DNA of 64,000 bases from Flavobacterium sp. J27 (GTDB lineage: Bacteria > Bacteroidota > Bacteroidia > Flavobacteriales > Flavobacteriaceae). The number at the start of each line of letters is the position of its first letter. Positions within the stretch are counted from its first letter, which is position 1. The position numbers and the translations under genes were made by a program. Of this stretch, positions 53,039 to 61,488 are shown piece by piece. The stretch spans positions 2,413-66,412 of the forward strand of contig NZ_PJQW01000016.1 in NCBI RefSeq assembly GCF_004303025.1, written 5' to 3'. A model generated the notes under the pieces. That model saw only the letters and a list, made by a program, of their open reading frames with translations. It searched no databases and was not told where the DNA came from.

Positions 53039-54136
53039 ATGAATACAACTATAAATATCATCATTTTTGGAATTGGTAATGTGGGTAGTACACTTGTAGA
53101 TCAAATTATTGAAAAACATGACTTTTTTAAAGAAAAATTTAAAGTTAATTTGAGAATTCCTATTGTGTGCAATTCTAAATACGCTTTGTTTACAAAAAGA
53201 CCATTACCTTTAAACTGGGTGGATGAATTTAAAACGCTAAGCCAAAGTTATACGGTTGAAGATATTTATGATTATGTAATTCAGAATGAATTGGAAAATG
53301 TGATAGCTGTTGATGTTACCGCAGATGAAGGAATCGTTAAAAATTATATTCCATTTATTCAGAATAATTTCAACATAGTTGCTGCGAATAAAAAAGCAAA
53401 TACGTTACATTCCGATTTTTATAAAGAACTAAGAAGGGTTTTGGATAAAAGAGAAAAGTATTTTTTATATGAAACGAATGTTGGCGCAGGACTACCTGTT
53501 ATTAATACCATACAAGATTTGTATTTAGCTGGTGAAAAAATCACAAAAATAAGAGGTGTGTTTTCTGGAACTATTAGTTATATTTTTAATCGATTTGGTA
53601 ACGAAAATGTATCTTTCTCCAAAATTTTAATTGAAGCAGAAAAATTAGGATTAACCGAACCCGATTCACGAGAAGATTTGTCAGGGAAAGATGTGGCTAG
53701 AAAATTATTAATTCTCTCTAGAGAATTGGATTTAAACAATGAATTTGAAGATGTAAAAATTACCTCGCTTACCACTGAAAAAATTGATGGATTATCCAAA
53801 AGAAATTATTCGATTAGTAAAGAATTGTTGGATAAAGATTATGAAATTGCTAAAATAACTCAAAGTGAAAATCATGTCTTACGATATGTAGGTGAATTAG
53901 ATGTGTTGCACAATAATTTAGAGGTGAAATTGGTTTCTGTTCCTGTGCAATCTGCATTAGGGCAACTAAAAGGGGCAGATAATTTAATTGAAATTTTTAC
54001 AGAATCCTATGGTGATATTCCAATTGTTATTCAAGGTGCTGGTGCAGGGAAAAAAGTAACGGCAAGAGGCGTTTTGTCTGATATTATTAAAATAGCCAAG
54101 CAATTTAAATCTAAAAAACAACTTTTAGAAGTGTAG
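53039..54136 (+). CDS. hom: Homoserine dehydrogenase (monofunctional)
   Basis: A 365-residue protein. The NAD(P) loop is INIIIFGIGNVGSTLVDQI; VAANKKAN and GVFSGTISYIFNRFG are active-site segments; GLTEPDSREDLSGKDVARKLLILSR is the family signature. There is no N-terminal aspartokinase domain and no obvious C-terminal ACT domain. It makes homoserine from aspartate semialdehyde and lies 5 bp after metX, completing a methionine-branch operon. Confidence 0.92.
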   Translation: MNTTINIIIFGIGNVGSTLVDQIIEKHDFFKEKFKVNLRIPIVCNSKYALFTKRPLPLNWVDEFKTLSQSYTVEDIYDYVIQNELENVIAVDVTADEGIVKNYIPFIQNNFNIVAANKKANTLHSDFYKELRRVLDKREKYFLYETNVGAGLPVINTIQDLYLAGEKITKIRGVFSGTISYIFNRFGNENVSFSKILIEAEKLGLTEPDSREDLSGKDVARKLLILSRELDLNNEFEDVKITSLTTEKIDGLSKRNYSISKELLDKDYEIAKITQSENHVLRYVGELDVLHNNLEVKLVSVPVQSALGQLKGADNLIEIFTESYGDIPIVIQGAGAGKKVTARGVLSDIIKIAKQFKSKKQLLEV

Positions 54137-54277
54137 AGGAAATAGTGTAAATTTAATCATTTTTGATTTTTTTTAGTTTTAAAAAGTATTTTTAAATAAA
54201 AAAATGGTTTTTAAAACTAAAAAAAAGTTGTTTGTAAATTAAAAATAGAAAATATTTCTATTTTGTAAAAACATTAG

Positions 54278-54285
54278 TACTTTTG
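54278..54285 (+). promoter_or_regulatory. -7 promoter element of the metH operon
   Basis: TACTTTTG matches TAnnTTTG. Transcription would begin near 54292, about 15 bases before the riboswitch. No TTTG at the ideal -33 distance. Confidence 0.55.
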
Positions 54286-54308
54286 CGAGGTTCGTAAAAA
54301 TATTGATT

Positions 54309-54413
54309 GTTATCTCGAAAGCTGGAGAGATTAGACTCTATGAAAGCTTAGCAACCCTATTTTCTTTATAGAAGGTGCTACATTCTATTCTGATTTTTTC
54401 AGAAAAAGATAAC
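54309..54413 (+). ncRNA. SAM-I riboswitch (S-box) of the metH operon
   Basis: GTTATCT (54309-54315) and AGATAAC (54407-54413) form P1. Inside are the S-box hallmarks: GGAGAG, ACTCT, ATGAAAGC, then AGCAACCC (kink-turn and core), AAGC/GCTT as the P2 base, CTAT/ATAG as P3, AAGGTGCTACATTC, and TCTGA/TCAGA as P4. It binds SAM and should turn off metH1 in high SAM. Downstream are a small AAGAAAA/TTTTCTT hairpin (54416-54434), a second GATAAC (54435-54440) that could replace the P1 3' strand, and AATCTC (54421-54426) complementary to GAGATT (54327-54332) of the aptamer. Control may be translational, because no T-run follows. Confidence 0.9.
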
Positions 54414-54481
54414 TTAAGAAAATCTCCTTTTCTTGATAACAAAATTTTAAAAAATAAATGCTCAAGGGCAAATAGATAGAT

Positions 54482-55468
54482 ATGTCAAAAATTTTGAATG
54501 AAATTCAAAAAAGAATATTAGTGCTCGATGGAGCCATGGGAACCATGTTGCAGCGCAATAATTTTTCAGAAGAAGACTTTAGAGGGGAACGCTTTAAAGA
54601 TTTTCAACACCCATTGAAAGGAAATAACGATTTACTTTCAATAACACAACCAGAAGCTGTAAAAGAGGTACATCGTTTGTATTTTCAAGCGGGTGCTGAT
54701 ATTGTTGAGACGAATACATTCTCAGGAACAACTATTGGTATGGCAGATTACCATTTAGAAGATGTAGTGTATGAGTTAAATTATGAATCCGCTAAAATTG
54801 CACGTGAAGTGGCTGATGAATTTACAGACAAACCGCGTTTTGTTGCTGGTTCAATAGGACCAACCAATAGAACAGCAAGTATGAGTCCTGATGTTAATGA
54901 TCCAGGTTATAGAGCGGTAACTTTTGATGAACTAAAAGAAGCGTATAAGCTACAAGTGGAAGCATTAATCGACGGCGGTTGTGATGTGCTTTTGGTAGAA
55001 ACTATTTTTGATACTTTAAATGCAAAAGCAGCTCTTTTTGCTATTGAAGAAGTTAAAGAAGTAAGAAAAATTGATATTCCAGTAATGGTTTCAGGAACTA
55101 TTACTGATGCTTCTGGTCGTACTTTGTCAGGGCAAACGGTGGAAGCTTTTTTAATCTCAATAAGTCATATTCCGTTGTTAAGTATTGGGTTTAATTGTGC
55201 TTTGGGAGCTGATCAACTAAAACCTTATTTAAAAAGATTAGCAAATAATACACAATTAAATATTTCTGCACATCCAAATGCAGGTTTGCCAAATGCTTTT
55301 GGACAGTATGATCAATCTCCAGAAGAAATGCAATCTTTAATTCGAGAATATCTTCAAGATAATCTTGTAAATATTATTGGTGGATGTTGCGGTACAACTC
55401 CAGAACATATCCAATTAATTGCAGAAGTTGCCAAAGAATATAAACCTAGAATGGTTGTTGGTTGTTAG
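54482..55468 (+). CDS. metH: Methionine synthase, homocysteine-binding half (MetH part 1)
   Basis: A 328-residue homocysteine S-methyltransferase domain. The fold start is LVLDGAMGTMLQRNNF and the zinc ligands are in GFNCALG and GGCCGTTPEH. It is the first of two polypeptides that together equal cobalamin-dependent MetH, a split common in Bacteroidota. Its C-terminal residues MVVGC and stop are encoded by a GGTTGTTGGTTGTTAG repeat that recurs at 55871 and 58596. It follows a SAM-I riboswitch. Confidence 0.93.
   Translation: MSKILNEIQKRILVLDGAMGTMLQRNNFSEEDFRGERFKDFQHPLKGNNDLLSITQPEAVKEVHRLYFQAGADIVETNTFSGTTIGMADYHLEDVVYELNYESAKIAREVADEFTDKPRFVAGSIGPTNRTASMSPDVNDPGYRAVTFDELKEAYKLQVEALIDGGCDVLLVETIFDTLNAKAALFAIEEVKEVRKIDIPVMVSGTITDASGRTLSGQTVEAFLISISHIPLLSIGFNCALGADQLKPYLKRLANNTQLNISAHPNAGLPNAFGQYDQSPEEMQSLIREYLQDNLVNIIGGCCGTTPEHIQLIAEVAKEYKPRMVVGC
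55453..55468. repeat. Repeat copy 1 (left inverted copy) at the metH junction
   Basis: GGTTGTTGGTTGTTAG encodes the last residues of MetH part 1 and its stop. It is the exact reverse complement of 58596-58611 and differs at one base from the reverse complement of 55871-55886. A GTTAATGGCTGTTAG stretch follows. Confidence 0.75.
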
Positions 55469-55498
55469 TTAATGGCTGTTAGATAAAAAAGATAATAT

Positions 55499-55852
55499 AT
55501 GAATTACATAAAGTTGGAAGTTTGGTTAGAAGCTAGAAAGTTAACTAGTCTGGTTTACGATATTACCAAAACATTTCCAAAAGAAGAACTTTACAGTTTA
55601 ACTAGTCAAATTAGAAGATGTGCGATTTCAATTCCTTCGAATATAGCAGAAGGTTGTGGGAGACAGACTTCAAAAGATACAATACATTTTCTTCATATAT
55701 CAAGAGGCTCCTTATATGAGTTAGAGACCCAATTTTATTTAGCACTAGATCAAAAATATATTTCTGAAGATGATTTTAATGCAATAATTACTCAAACAGA
55801 AACTTGTAAAAAGTTGTTGAATGGATTTATCAATTATTGTAAAAAACTATAA
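55499..55852 (+). CDS. Four-helix bundle protein (S23/IVS-type), inserted between metH halves
   Basis: A 117-residue all-helical protein with the family core LTSQIRRCAISIPSNIAEGCGR and SRGSLYELETQFYLALDQKYIS. The family is named for a protein encoded in 23S rRNA intervening sequences, but no rRNA is here. In Bacteroidota such genes are found scattered singly. It sits between metH1 (31 bp gap) and metH2 (3 bp), flanked by near-perfect 16-bp inverted repeats (55453-55468, 55871-55886), as if it came in with a mobile unit. Its cellular role is unknown. Confidence 0.88.
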   Translation: MNYIKLEVWLEARKLTSLVYDITKTFPKEELYSLTSQIRRCAISIPSNIAEGCGRQTSKDTIHFLHISRGSLYELETQFYLALDQKYISEDDFNAIITQTETCKKLLNGFINYCKKL

Positions 55853-55854
55853 GC

Positions 55855-58554
55855 ATGAAAATTGATATGACTAATAACCAACAACCAAATACCAACAACT
55901 ACTTAAAATTATCGGGACTTGAACCTTTAATTATTACACCAGAAACTAATTTTGTCAATGTTGGAGAACGCACTAATGTAACTGGTTCGCGTAAATTTCT
56001 TCGCCTTATTAAAGAAGGAAATTATGACGAAGCCTTGGATATTGCCCGAAACCAAGTAGAAGGTGGAGCGCAGATCATTGATGTTAACATGGATGAAGGG
56101 ATGTTAGATGGTGTAATGGCAATGACTAAATTTTTAAATTTAATTGCTGCTGAACCAGATATCGCTCGAGTGCCCATCATGATTGATAGTTCCAAATGGG
56201 AAATTATTGAGGCAGGTTTAAAGGTGATTCAAGGGAAAGGAATTGTAAATTCCATATCTTTAAAAGAAGGTGAAGCTCTCTTTGTGCACCATGCTAAACT
56301 AATCAAAAGATATGGTGCGGCTGTTATTGTAATGGCTTTTGATGAGGTTGGTCAGGCTGATACCTACGAAAGACGTATTGAAATTTGTAAAAGATCGTAT
56401 GAAATATTGGTAAATCAAGTGGGTTTTGCAGCTGAAGATATTATTTTTGATCCCAATATATTTCCTGTTGCTACTGGAATGGAGGAGCATAAACTCAATG
56501 CGTTAGATTTTTTTAGAGCTACGAAATGGATTAAAGAAAATTTACCATTTGCAGGAGTTTCAGGAGGTGTAAGTAATGTGTCTTTTTCTTTTAGAGGTAA
56601 CGATAAAGTGAGAGAAGCCATGCATGCTGCTTTTTTATATCATGCGATTCAAAATGGAATGACAATGGGAATTGTAAATCCTGAAATGTTAGAAATTTAC
56701 GATGAGGTTGATAAAAAGTTACTGGAACATGTGGAAGATGTTTTGCTTAACAGAAGGGAAGATGCGACAGAAAGATTATTAGAATTAGCGGAAAGTTATA
56801 AAGGAGATGTAGCTAAAACTAATGAAAAAGCGATTCAAGAGTGGCGTAATGGAAGTGTTCAAGAACGATTGACGCATTCTTTAGTAAAAGGAATAGACGA
56901 ATTTATCGAAATTGATGTAGAAGAAGCAAGATTACAATCGAACAAAGCTATTGAGGTTATTGAAATCAATTTAATGGCAGGAATGAATGTAGTTGGAGAT
57001 TTGTTTGGAAGTGGTAAAATGTTTTTACCTCAAGTGGTAAAGTCTGCCAGAGTAATGAAAAAAGCGGTGGCTTATTTATTGCCTTTTATTGAATCAGAAA
57101 AAACAGGAAATTCTTCTAGTGCTGGAAAAGTGCTAATGGCGACAGTAAAAGGAGATGTACACGATATAGGGAAAAATATTGTAGCTGTAGTTTTAGGATG
57201 TAATAATTTTGAAATCATTGATTTAGGCGTTATGGTACCGCCTGAAAAAATTATAGAAACGGCTATTCAAGAGAACGTGGATATCATAGGTTTAAGTGGT
57301 TTAATTACACCTTCTTTGGATGAAATGGTGTATTTGGCTAAAGAAATGGATAAATTAAATATTAAAATACCTATTATGATTGGTGGTGCAACTACTTCTA
57401 GAGCACATACCGCTGTAAAAATTGCTCCAGAATATAAAGAAACTGTGGTGCATGTTAATGATGCATCAAGAGCGGTAACTGTAGCTAGTAATTTACTTCA
57501 AAGAGAAACTAAAGAAAACTACGTTAAAGCTATTAGGGATGAATATGACGCATTACGTGAAGGGTATTTAAACAGAAGCAGAGAAAAGAATTTTCTGACT
57601 ATAGAAGAAGCGCGTCTAAATAAATATAAAATAGATTGGACTAATTATCTACCTTCCAAGCCTAATTTTATAGGCACAAAGGTTATTCAAGTGCAATTAT
57701 TAGAATTAGTAGATTTTATAGATTGGACTCCTTTTTTTCAATCTTGGCAATTGTTTGGTAAATATCCTGCGATTTTAAATGATGAAGTGGTAGGAGAACA
57801 AGCAAGTCAGTTGTTCCAAGATGCTCAAAAAATGTTGCATCAAATTGTGAATGAAAAATGGTTTGAGGCCAAAGGAGTTTTGGGAATTTTTCCAGCTAAT
57901 CAAGTAAACGATGATGATATTAGTGTTACTACTTCGAACGAGGTTGAGAAGTTCCTAACTTTAAGACAACAATCTCAGAAAACAGTTGGTGCACCTAATA
58001 TCGCTTTGGCTGATTTTGTGGCGCCTTCAAACTCTGGAATACAAGACTATATAGGTTGTTTTTGTGTTTCAACTGGTTTTGGTGTAGATGAAAAAGCAAG
58101 TGTATTTGAAAAAGAATTAGACGATTATAATGCCATTATGGTAAAAGCTTTAGGAGATCGATTAGCAGAAGCATTTGCAGAATACTTACATTTAAAAGTA
58201 AGAAAAGAAATTTGGGGTTATGCTACAGAGGAAAACCTAAATAATCAAGAGTTAATTAAAGAAGTGTATAAAGGAATTCGTCCTGCTCCAGGATATCCGG
58301 CTTGTCCTGATCATTTAGAAAAACCAACCATATGGAAGTTGTTGCAAGTAGAAGAAAAAATAGGAGTTACTTTGACTGAAAGCATGGCAATGTGGCCTGC
58401 AGCATCGGTTTCTGGATATTATTTTGCACATCCGGAAAGTAAATATTTTGGTTTAGGTAAGATAAAAGAAGATCAAGTAAAAGATTATGCGAACCGTAGA
58501 GGTATTTCGGTAGAAATGGCTTCAAAATGGTTAGCACCAAATATAGTAGATTAA
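55855..58554 (+). CDS. metH: Methionine synthase, folate/cobalamin half (MetH part 2)
   Basis: An 899-residue protein: pterin-binding domain (about 30-290, NFVNVGERTNVTGSRKF), cap and B12-binding domains with the cobalamin His in KGDVHDIGKNIVAVVLGCNN (about 435), and a C-terminal AdoMet activation domain (about 570-895, RPAPGYPACPDH and MWPAASVSGYYF). It moves methyl from methyl-THF to homocysteine via B12, together with MetH part 1. The first 17 residues (with NNQQPNTNNY) are encoded by an intergenic repeat; conserved sequence begins near YLKLSGLEPL, so an ATG at 55867 is also possible. Confidence 0.93.
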   Translation: MKIDMTNNQQPNTNNYLKLSGLEPLIITPETNFVNVGERTNVTGSRKFLRLIKEGNYDEALDIARNQVEGGAQIIDVNMDEGMLDGVMAMTKFLNLIAAEPDIARVPIMIDSSKWEIIEAGLKVIQGKGIVNSISLKEGEALFVHHAKLIKRYGAAVIVMAFDEVGQADTYERRIEICKRSYEILVNQVGFAAEDIIFDPNIFPVATGMEEHKLNALDFFRATKWIKENLPFAGVSGGVSNVSFSFRGNDKVREAMHAAFLYHAIQNGMTMGIVNPEMLEIYDEVDKKLLEHVEDVLLNRREDATERLLELAESYKGDVAKTNEKAIQEWRNGSVQERLTHSLVKGIDEFIEIDVEEARLQSNKAIEVIEINLMAGMNVVGDLFGSGKMFLPQVVKSARVMKKAVAYLLPFIESEKTGNSSSAGKVLMATVKGDVHDIGKNIVAVVLGCNNFEIIDLGVMVPPEKIIETAIQENVDIIGLSGLITPSLDEMVYLAKEMDKLNIKIPIMIGGATTSRAHTAVKIAPEYKETVVHVNDASRAVTVASNLLQRETKENYVKAIRDEYDALREGYLNRSREKNFLTIEEARLNKYKIDWTNYLPSKPNFIGTKVIQVQLLELVDFIDWTPFFQSWQLFGKYPAILNDEVVGEQASQLFQDAQKMLHQIVNEKWFEAKGVLGIFPANQVNDDDISVTTSNEVEKFLTLRQQSQKTVGAPNIALADFVAPSNSGIQDYIGCFCVSTGFGVDEKASVFEKELDDYNAIMVKALGDRLAEAFAEYLHLKVRKEIWGYATEENLNNQELIKEVYKGIRPAPGYPACPDHLEKPTIWKLLQVEEKIGVTLTESMAMWPAASVSGYYFAHPESKYFGLGKIKEDQVKDYANRRGISVEMASKWLAPNIVD
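55871..55886. repeat. Repeat copy 2 (right inverted copy) at the metH junction
   Basis: CTAATAACCAACAACC matches the reverse complement of 55453-55468 at 15 of 16 bases. It is translated as part of the N-terminus of MetH part 2 (TNNQQPNTNN), and a partly related ACCAACAAC follows at 55891. Confidence 0.75.
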
Positions 58555-58573
58555 TAATAGTTGATAGGTTATA

Positions 58574-58611
58574 GTTGTTAGTTGATAGAAATAAGCTAAC
58601 AACCAACAACC
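58574..58611. repeat. Repeat copy 3, hairpin and AACAACC tandem between metH2 and metF
   Basis: GTTGTTAG (58574-58581) and CTAACAAC (58596-58603) form an 8-bp hairpin. CTAACAACCAACAACC at 58596-58611 is the exact reverse complement of repeat copy 1, and further CAACAACCAA units continue to about 58620. It occupies the whole 81-bp gap before metF. Confidence 0.75.
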
Positions 58612-58635
58612 AACAACCAACAATCAATCAATATA

Positions 58636-59592
58636 ATGAAAGTTACACAACATATAGAGAATGCAAATGGAAAGCCACTTTTTTCATTCGAAATTTTACC
58701 GCCTTTGAAAGGGCAAAATATTCAGTCTATTTTTGATAGTATAGATCCATTAATGGAATTCAATCCTCCATTTATTGATGTTACGTATCACCGAGAAGAA
58801 TATGAATTCAAGGAGTTGTCTAATGGGTTATTGCAAAAGAAAATTGTAAAAAAAAGACCAGGAACAGTTGGGATTTGCGCAGGAATTCAAAATAAATATG
58901 AAGTAGATGCAATTCCTCATATTTTGTGTGGAGGGTTTACCAAAGAAGATACTGAAAATTTGTTAATTGATTTAGATTTTTTGGGAATTGATAATGTAGT
59001 AGCTTTAAGAGGAGATGCTTTAAAAAATGAAATTTATTTTAAACCTGAAAAAGATGGAAATACTTATGCGTCCGATTTGGTCAAACAAATTTCTAATCTT
59101 AATAAAGGAGTGTATTTGGACGAAGATTTGCAAAACTCTTCTTGTACTAATTTTTGTATAGGAGTGGCTGGTTATCCTGAAAAACATATGGAAGCACCAA
59201 GTATGGATAGTGATTTACATTTTTTAAAACAAAAGATAAAAAATGGAGCAGACTATATTATTACACAAATGTTTTTTGATAATAAAAAGTTTTTTGATTT
59301 TGTTGAAAAATGTAAAAAAGCAGGAATTACAGTGCCAATTATTCCTGGATTAAAACCTATTGCAACTAAAAAGCAATTAAATCTAATTCCACACCGTTTT
59401 AAAGTAGATTTACCAGATGATTTAATTATGGAAGTAGTAAAAGCGAAAGATAACGATGCTGTTAAACAGATAGGTATTGAATGGTGTTTGCAACAAAGCA
59501 AAGAGTTAATTCAAGCAGGAATTCCTGTATTGCATTATTACTCCATGGGTAAAGCAGAAAATATTAAAGCTATTGCTTCTGAAATTTTCTGA
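58636..59592 (+). CDS. metF: Methylenetetrahydrofolate reductase
   Basis: A 318-residue TIM-barrel flavoprotein. Typical segments are LFSFEILPPLKG (the Glu is catalytic), FIDVTYH, NVVALRGDAL, GVAGYPEKH and ADYIITQMFFD, IPGLKPI. It makes methyl-THF, the methyl donor for MetH, and is read in the same direction as the metH genes with no terminator between. It is the last gene of the SAM-I controlled operon. Confidence 0.94.
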   Translation: MKVTQHIENANGKPLFSFEILPPLKGQNIQSIFDSIDPLMEFNPPFIDVTYHREEYEFKELSNGLLQKKIVKKRPGTVGICAGIQNKYEVDAIPHILCGGFTKEDTENLLIDLDFLGIDNVVALRGDALKNEIYFKPEKDGNTYASDLVKQISNLNKGVYLDEDLQNSSCTNFCIGVAGYPEKHMEAPSMDSDLHFLKQKIKNGADYIITQMFFDNKKFFDFVEKCKKAGITVPIIPGLKPIATKKQLNLIPHRFKVDLPDDLIMEVVKAKDNDAVKQIGIEWCLQQSKELIQAGIPVLHYYSMGKAENIKAIASEIF

Positions 59593-59878
59593 AAATAGTT
59601 TAAAAACTGTTTTTTATCGATTAAAAGTATGTTTTTTTAGACGAAATGCGTTTTTTTTTCATTTTTGCGAATTTTTCAGAATTATTTACTGTCTCTCTTG
59701 TTGAAATTTAATTATATTCATTTTTTAGTTTATTTTTTTGAATTTTTAAAACTAAAAGTGTTAAAAAAATACGCCATAAAGGAAGTTTTTTGCTGTTTTT
59801 TCTAAGATATCCTCAATGGGAATTTGGTAGTTTTGCCTTATTGTTATACTTTCGTAACATAATAAATAACAAAGCATT

Positions 59879-60271
59879 ATGAAAAAATTTTTATTGATTC
59901 TGGTTTTCTCGGTGGCTTTTCAATTTAATTATGCTAATAACTCAAATGACCCGCTTTTAAACAAAGCAAAAGAACTAAGTTTAAATAAAAACTATTCTGA
60001 AGCTATTTTGGTATATAACCAATACTTAAGTAAAACAGATAGTAAAAATCTTAAAAATGTTTATGTAGAAATCGCTAATTGTTATTATAAAATGGATAAC
60101 AGAACAGTTGCGGTTGATTACATAAAAAAAGCAATTACTCATTATGGTTTTTCTGAAGAAGATTTTATCTATAATGATACTTTAGATACAGAGTTGTCAA
60201 AGTATGCTTTGTCAGTTGTTTATGATGATTTAGATAATCTACACAATAAATATACTGCCTCTTTAAACTAA
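59879..60271 (+). CDS. Small exported TPR-like protein
   Basis: A 130-residue protein with a signal peptide (about 1-20, FNYANNS) and two tetratricopeptide-like helical pairs (NKAKELSLNKNYSEAILVYNQYL and VEIANCYYKMDNRTVAVDYIKKAI). Function unknown; such proteins usually mediate periplasmic contacts. A TTTG about 20 bp upstream of TACTTTCG gives a possible promoter near 59840. The 286-bp stretch before the gene holds AT-rich sequence, a weak hairpin after metF near 59600, and nothing else I can support. Confidence 0.65.
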   Translation: MKKFLLILVFSVAFQFNYANNSNDPLLNKAKELSLNKNYSEAILVYNQYLSKTDSKNLKNVYVEIANCYYKMDNRTVAVDYIKKAITHYGFSEEDFIYNDTLDTELSKYALSVVYDDLDNLHNKYTASLN

Positions 60272-60290
60272 ATAAAGACAAACCCAAAAG

Positions 60291-60320
60291 AAAAAGGTTG
60301 CCATTTTTGGTAACCTTTTT
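60291..60320. terminator. Bidirectional terminator between the TPR gene and gldA
   Basis: AAAAAGGTTGCCA and TGGTAACCTTTTT pair (one G-T) around TTTT, with A-run before and T-run after. It serves the two convergent genes. Confidence 0.88.
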
Positions 60321-60326
60321 TATTTA

Positions 60327-61223
60327 TTATGAATTTGTTTTTTCTCTGAAAATTTGCTCTAAGTTTTTGTTTTTTAAATTCAATTGAAGAATTTTTAATC
60401 CTTTATCTTGCGCAAAATCAAAGAGTGCTGGTCGCATATCCTTTTCAGACTCAAAATGAAGTTCATATACTGTGTCATTCTGAGTGGTTATTGATTTTAA
60501 ATTTGAAAAAATAAATTGTTCTTTAGTAACTGGTTGATCAAATTCGATACTTATAATTTGATTTATTTGTTCTTTAACCAATGTTTTTAAATTCTTGTCC
60601 TCAATAATTTTTCCTTTGTTAATTATAATTACTCTTTCACAGATAGCTTCCACTTCCTGCATGATATGAGTAGATAAAAAAACGGTTTTATCTTTACCAA
60701 TGCTTTTAATTAATTCTCTTATCTCTACTAATTGGTTAGGATCTAAACCTGTTGTAGGTTCGTCTAAAATTAAAACATCAGGATTATGAAGTAAGGCGCA
60801 GGCAAGACCTACACGTTGTCTGTATCCTTTTGATAGTTGACTTATTTTTTTATTACTTTCTGGTGTAAGTCCTGTTAAGGCAATTACTTCTTCAATTCGC
60901 TGTTTGGATACTTTATAAATTTCTGCATTGAATGATAAATATTCTCTCACATATAAGTCTAAATATAAAGGGTTGTGTTCAGGTAAATATCCCACCGATT
61001 TCTGTACCGATTTTGCTTGATTTGTAATGGCATATCCATTTACTTTTCCTTCTCCTTCATCTGCTGTAATAAATGTGGTAAGAATTTTCATTAAAGTAGA
61101 TTTTCCAGCACCATTAGGTCCCAAGAATCCTACAATTTCTCCTTTTTTTATAGAAAAAGAAACCCGATCTAGTGCTTTTTGCTCTCCATAATTTTTAGAG
61201 ATGTTAACAACTTCAATAGACAT
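60327..61223 (-). CDS. gldA: Gliding-motility ABC transporter ATPase GldA
   Basis: A 298-residue ABC ATPase: Walker A FLGPNGAGKSTLMK (residues about 33-46), signature LSKGYRQRVGLA, Walker B VLILDEPTTGLDP, and a C-terminal domain of about 90 residues as in GldA. GldA works with membrane proteins GldF and GldG, required for gliding in Flavobacterium; those genes are not in the window. GldA is a good family marker for this lineage. Confidence 0.88.
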   Translation of the reverse strand: MSIEVVNISKNYGEQKALDRVSFSIKKGEIVGFLGPNGAGKSTLMKILTTFITADEGEGKVNGYAITNQAKSVQKSVGYLPEHNPLYLDLYVREYLSFNAEIYKVSKQRIEEVIALTGLTPESNKKISQLSKGYRQRVGLACALLHNPDVLILDEPTTGLDPNQLVEIRELIKSIGKDKTVFLSTHIMQEVEAICERVIIINKGKIIEDKNLKTLVKEQINQIISIEFDQPVTKEQFIFSNLKSITTQNDTVYELHFESEKDMRPALFDFAQDKGLKILQLNLKNKNLEQIFREKTNS

Positions 61224-61335
61224 AGAAATATAAGTTTTAGCAAAAATAAAGTTTTTTAATTAAAAATATTTTTTTTGAAAAAGTATTTTGGAAAGTTTTT
61301 TTTTATATATTAGCCACTTCAAAGCATAGCAAAAA

Positions 61336-61419
61336 ATGTTACAGACAACCACATTTTATTTTAACAATTCTTTTTATTATTTCTGGAGAGAGATAAGGGA
61401 TTGTTATGCTATACACTAA
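61336..61419 (+). CDS. Phe/Tyr/Trp-rich leader peptide of the pheA operon
   Basis: A 27-codon ORF whose core reads FYFNNSFYYFW: four Phe, three Tyr and one Trp in eleven codons. Downstream within the ORF, GGGATTGT (61397-61404) pairs over 8 bp with ACAATCCC (61447-61454), which is part of the terminator's 5' arm. An inner TAATTTA/TAAATTA hairpin (61417-61433) can stack inside. Ribosome stalling for lack of charged tRNA-Phe or tRNA-Tyr frees GGGATTGT and favours read-through into pheA, the aminotransferase and tyrA. It is analogous in logic to enterobacterial pheL but not related in sequence. Confidence 0.85.
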   Translation: MLQTTTFYFNNSFYYFWREIRDCYAIH

Positions 61420-61448
61420 TTTAAAATAAATTATATAATATAAGATAC

Positions 61449-61475
61449 AATCCCGATGCAAATCGGGATTTTTTT
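61449..61475 (+). terminator. Attenuator terminator of the pheA operon
   Basis: AATCCCGAT and ATCGGGATT pair around GCAA and are followed by a T-run (61469-61475). The stop of the leader peptide is 30 bases upstream and pheA begins 14 bases downstream. Confidence 0.9.
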
Positions 61476-61488
61476 GTTTATAACAGTT

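Noticed and set aside
54460..54480. Tiny ORF MLKGK just before metH part 1, as a further leader peptide
   Set aside because: Five codons with no amino acid tied to the pathway and no linked terminator; the SAM-I riboswitch already explains control.
55499..55852. S23-family gene as part of an rRNA intervening sequence
   Set aside because: No 23S rRNA sequence flanks it; the neighbours are metH genes on both sides.
55453..58620. AACAACCAACAACC units as a CRISPR array
   Set aside because: Copies are few, unevenly spaced, partly inverted and lie in coding ends; no cas genes and no spacer pattern.
61456..61488. In-frame ATG upstream of pheA giving an 11-residue longer protein
   Set aside because: It lies inside the attenuator terminator stem; conserved sequence begins at the ATG at 61489.
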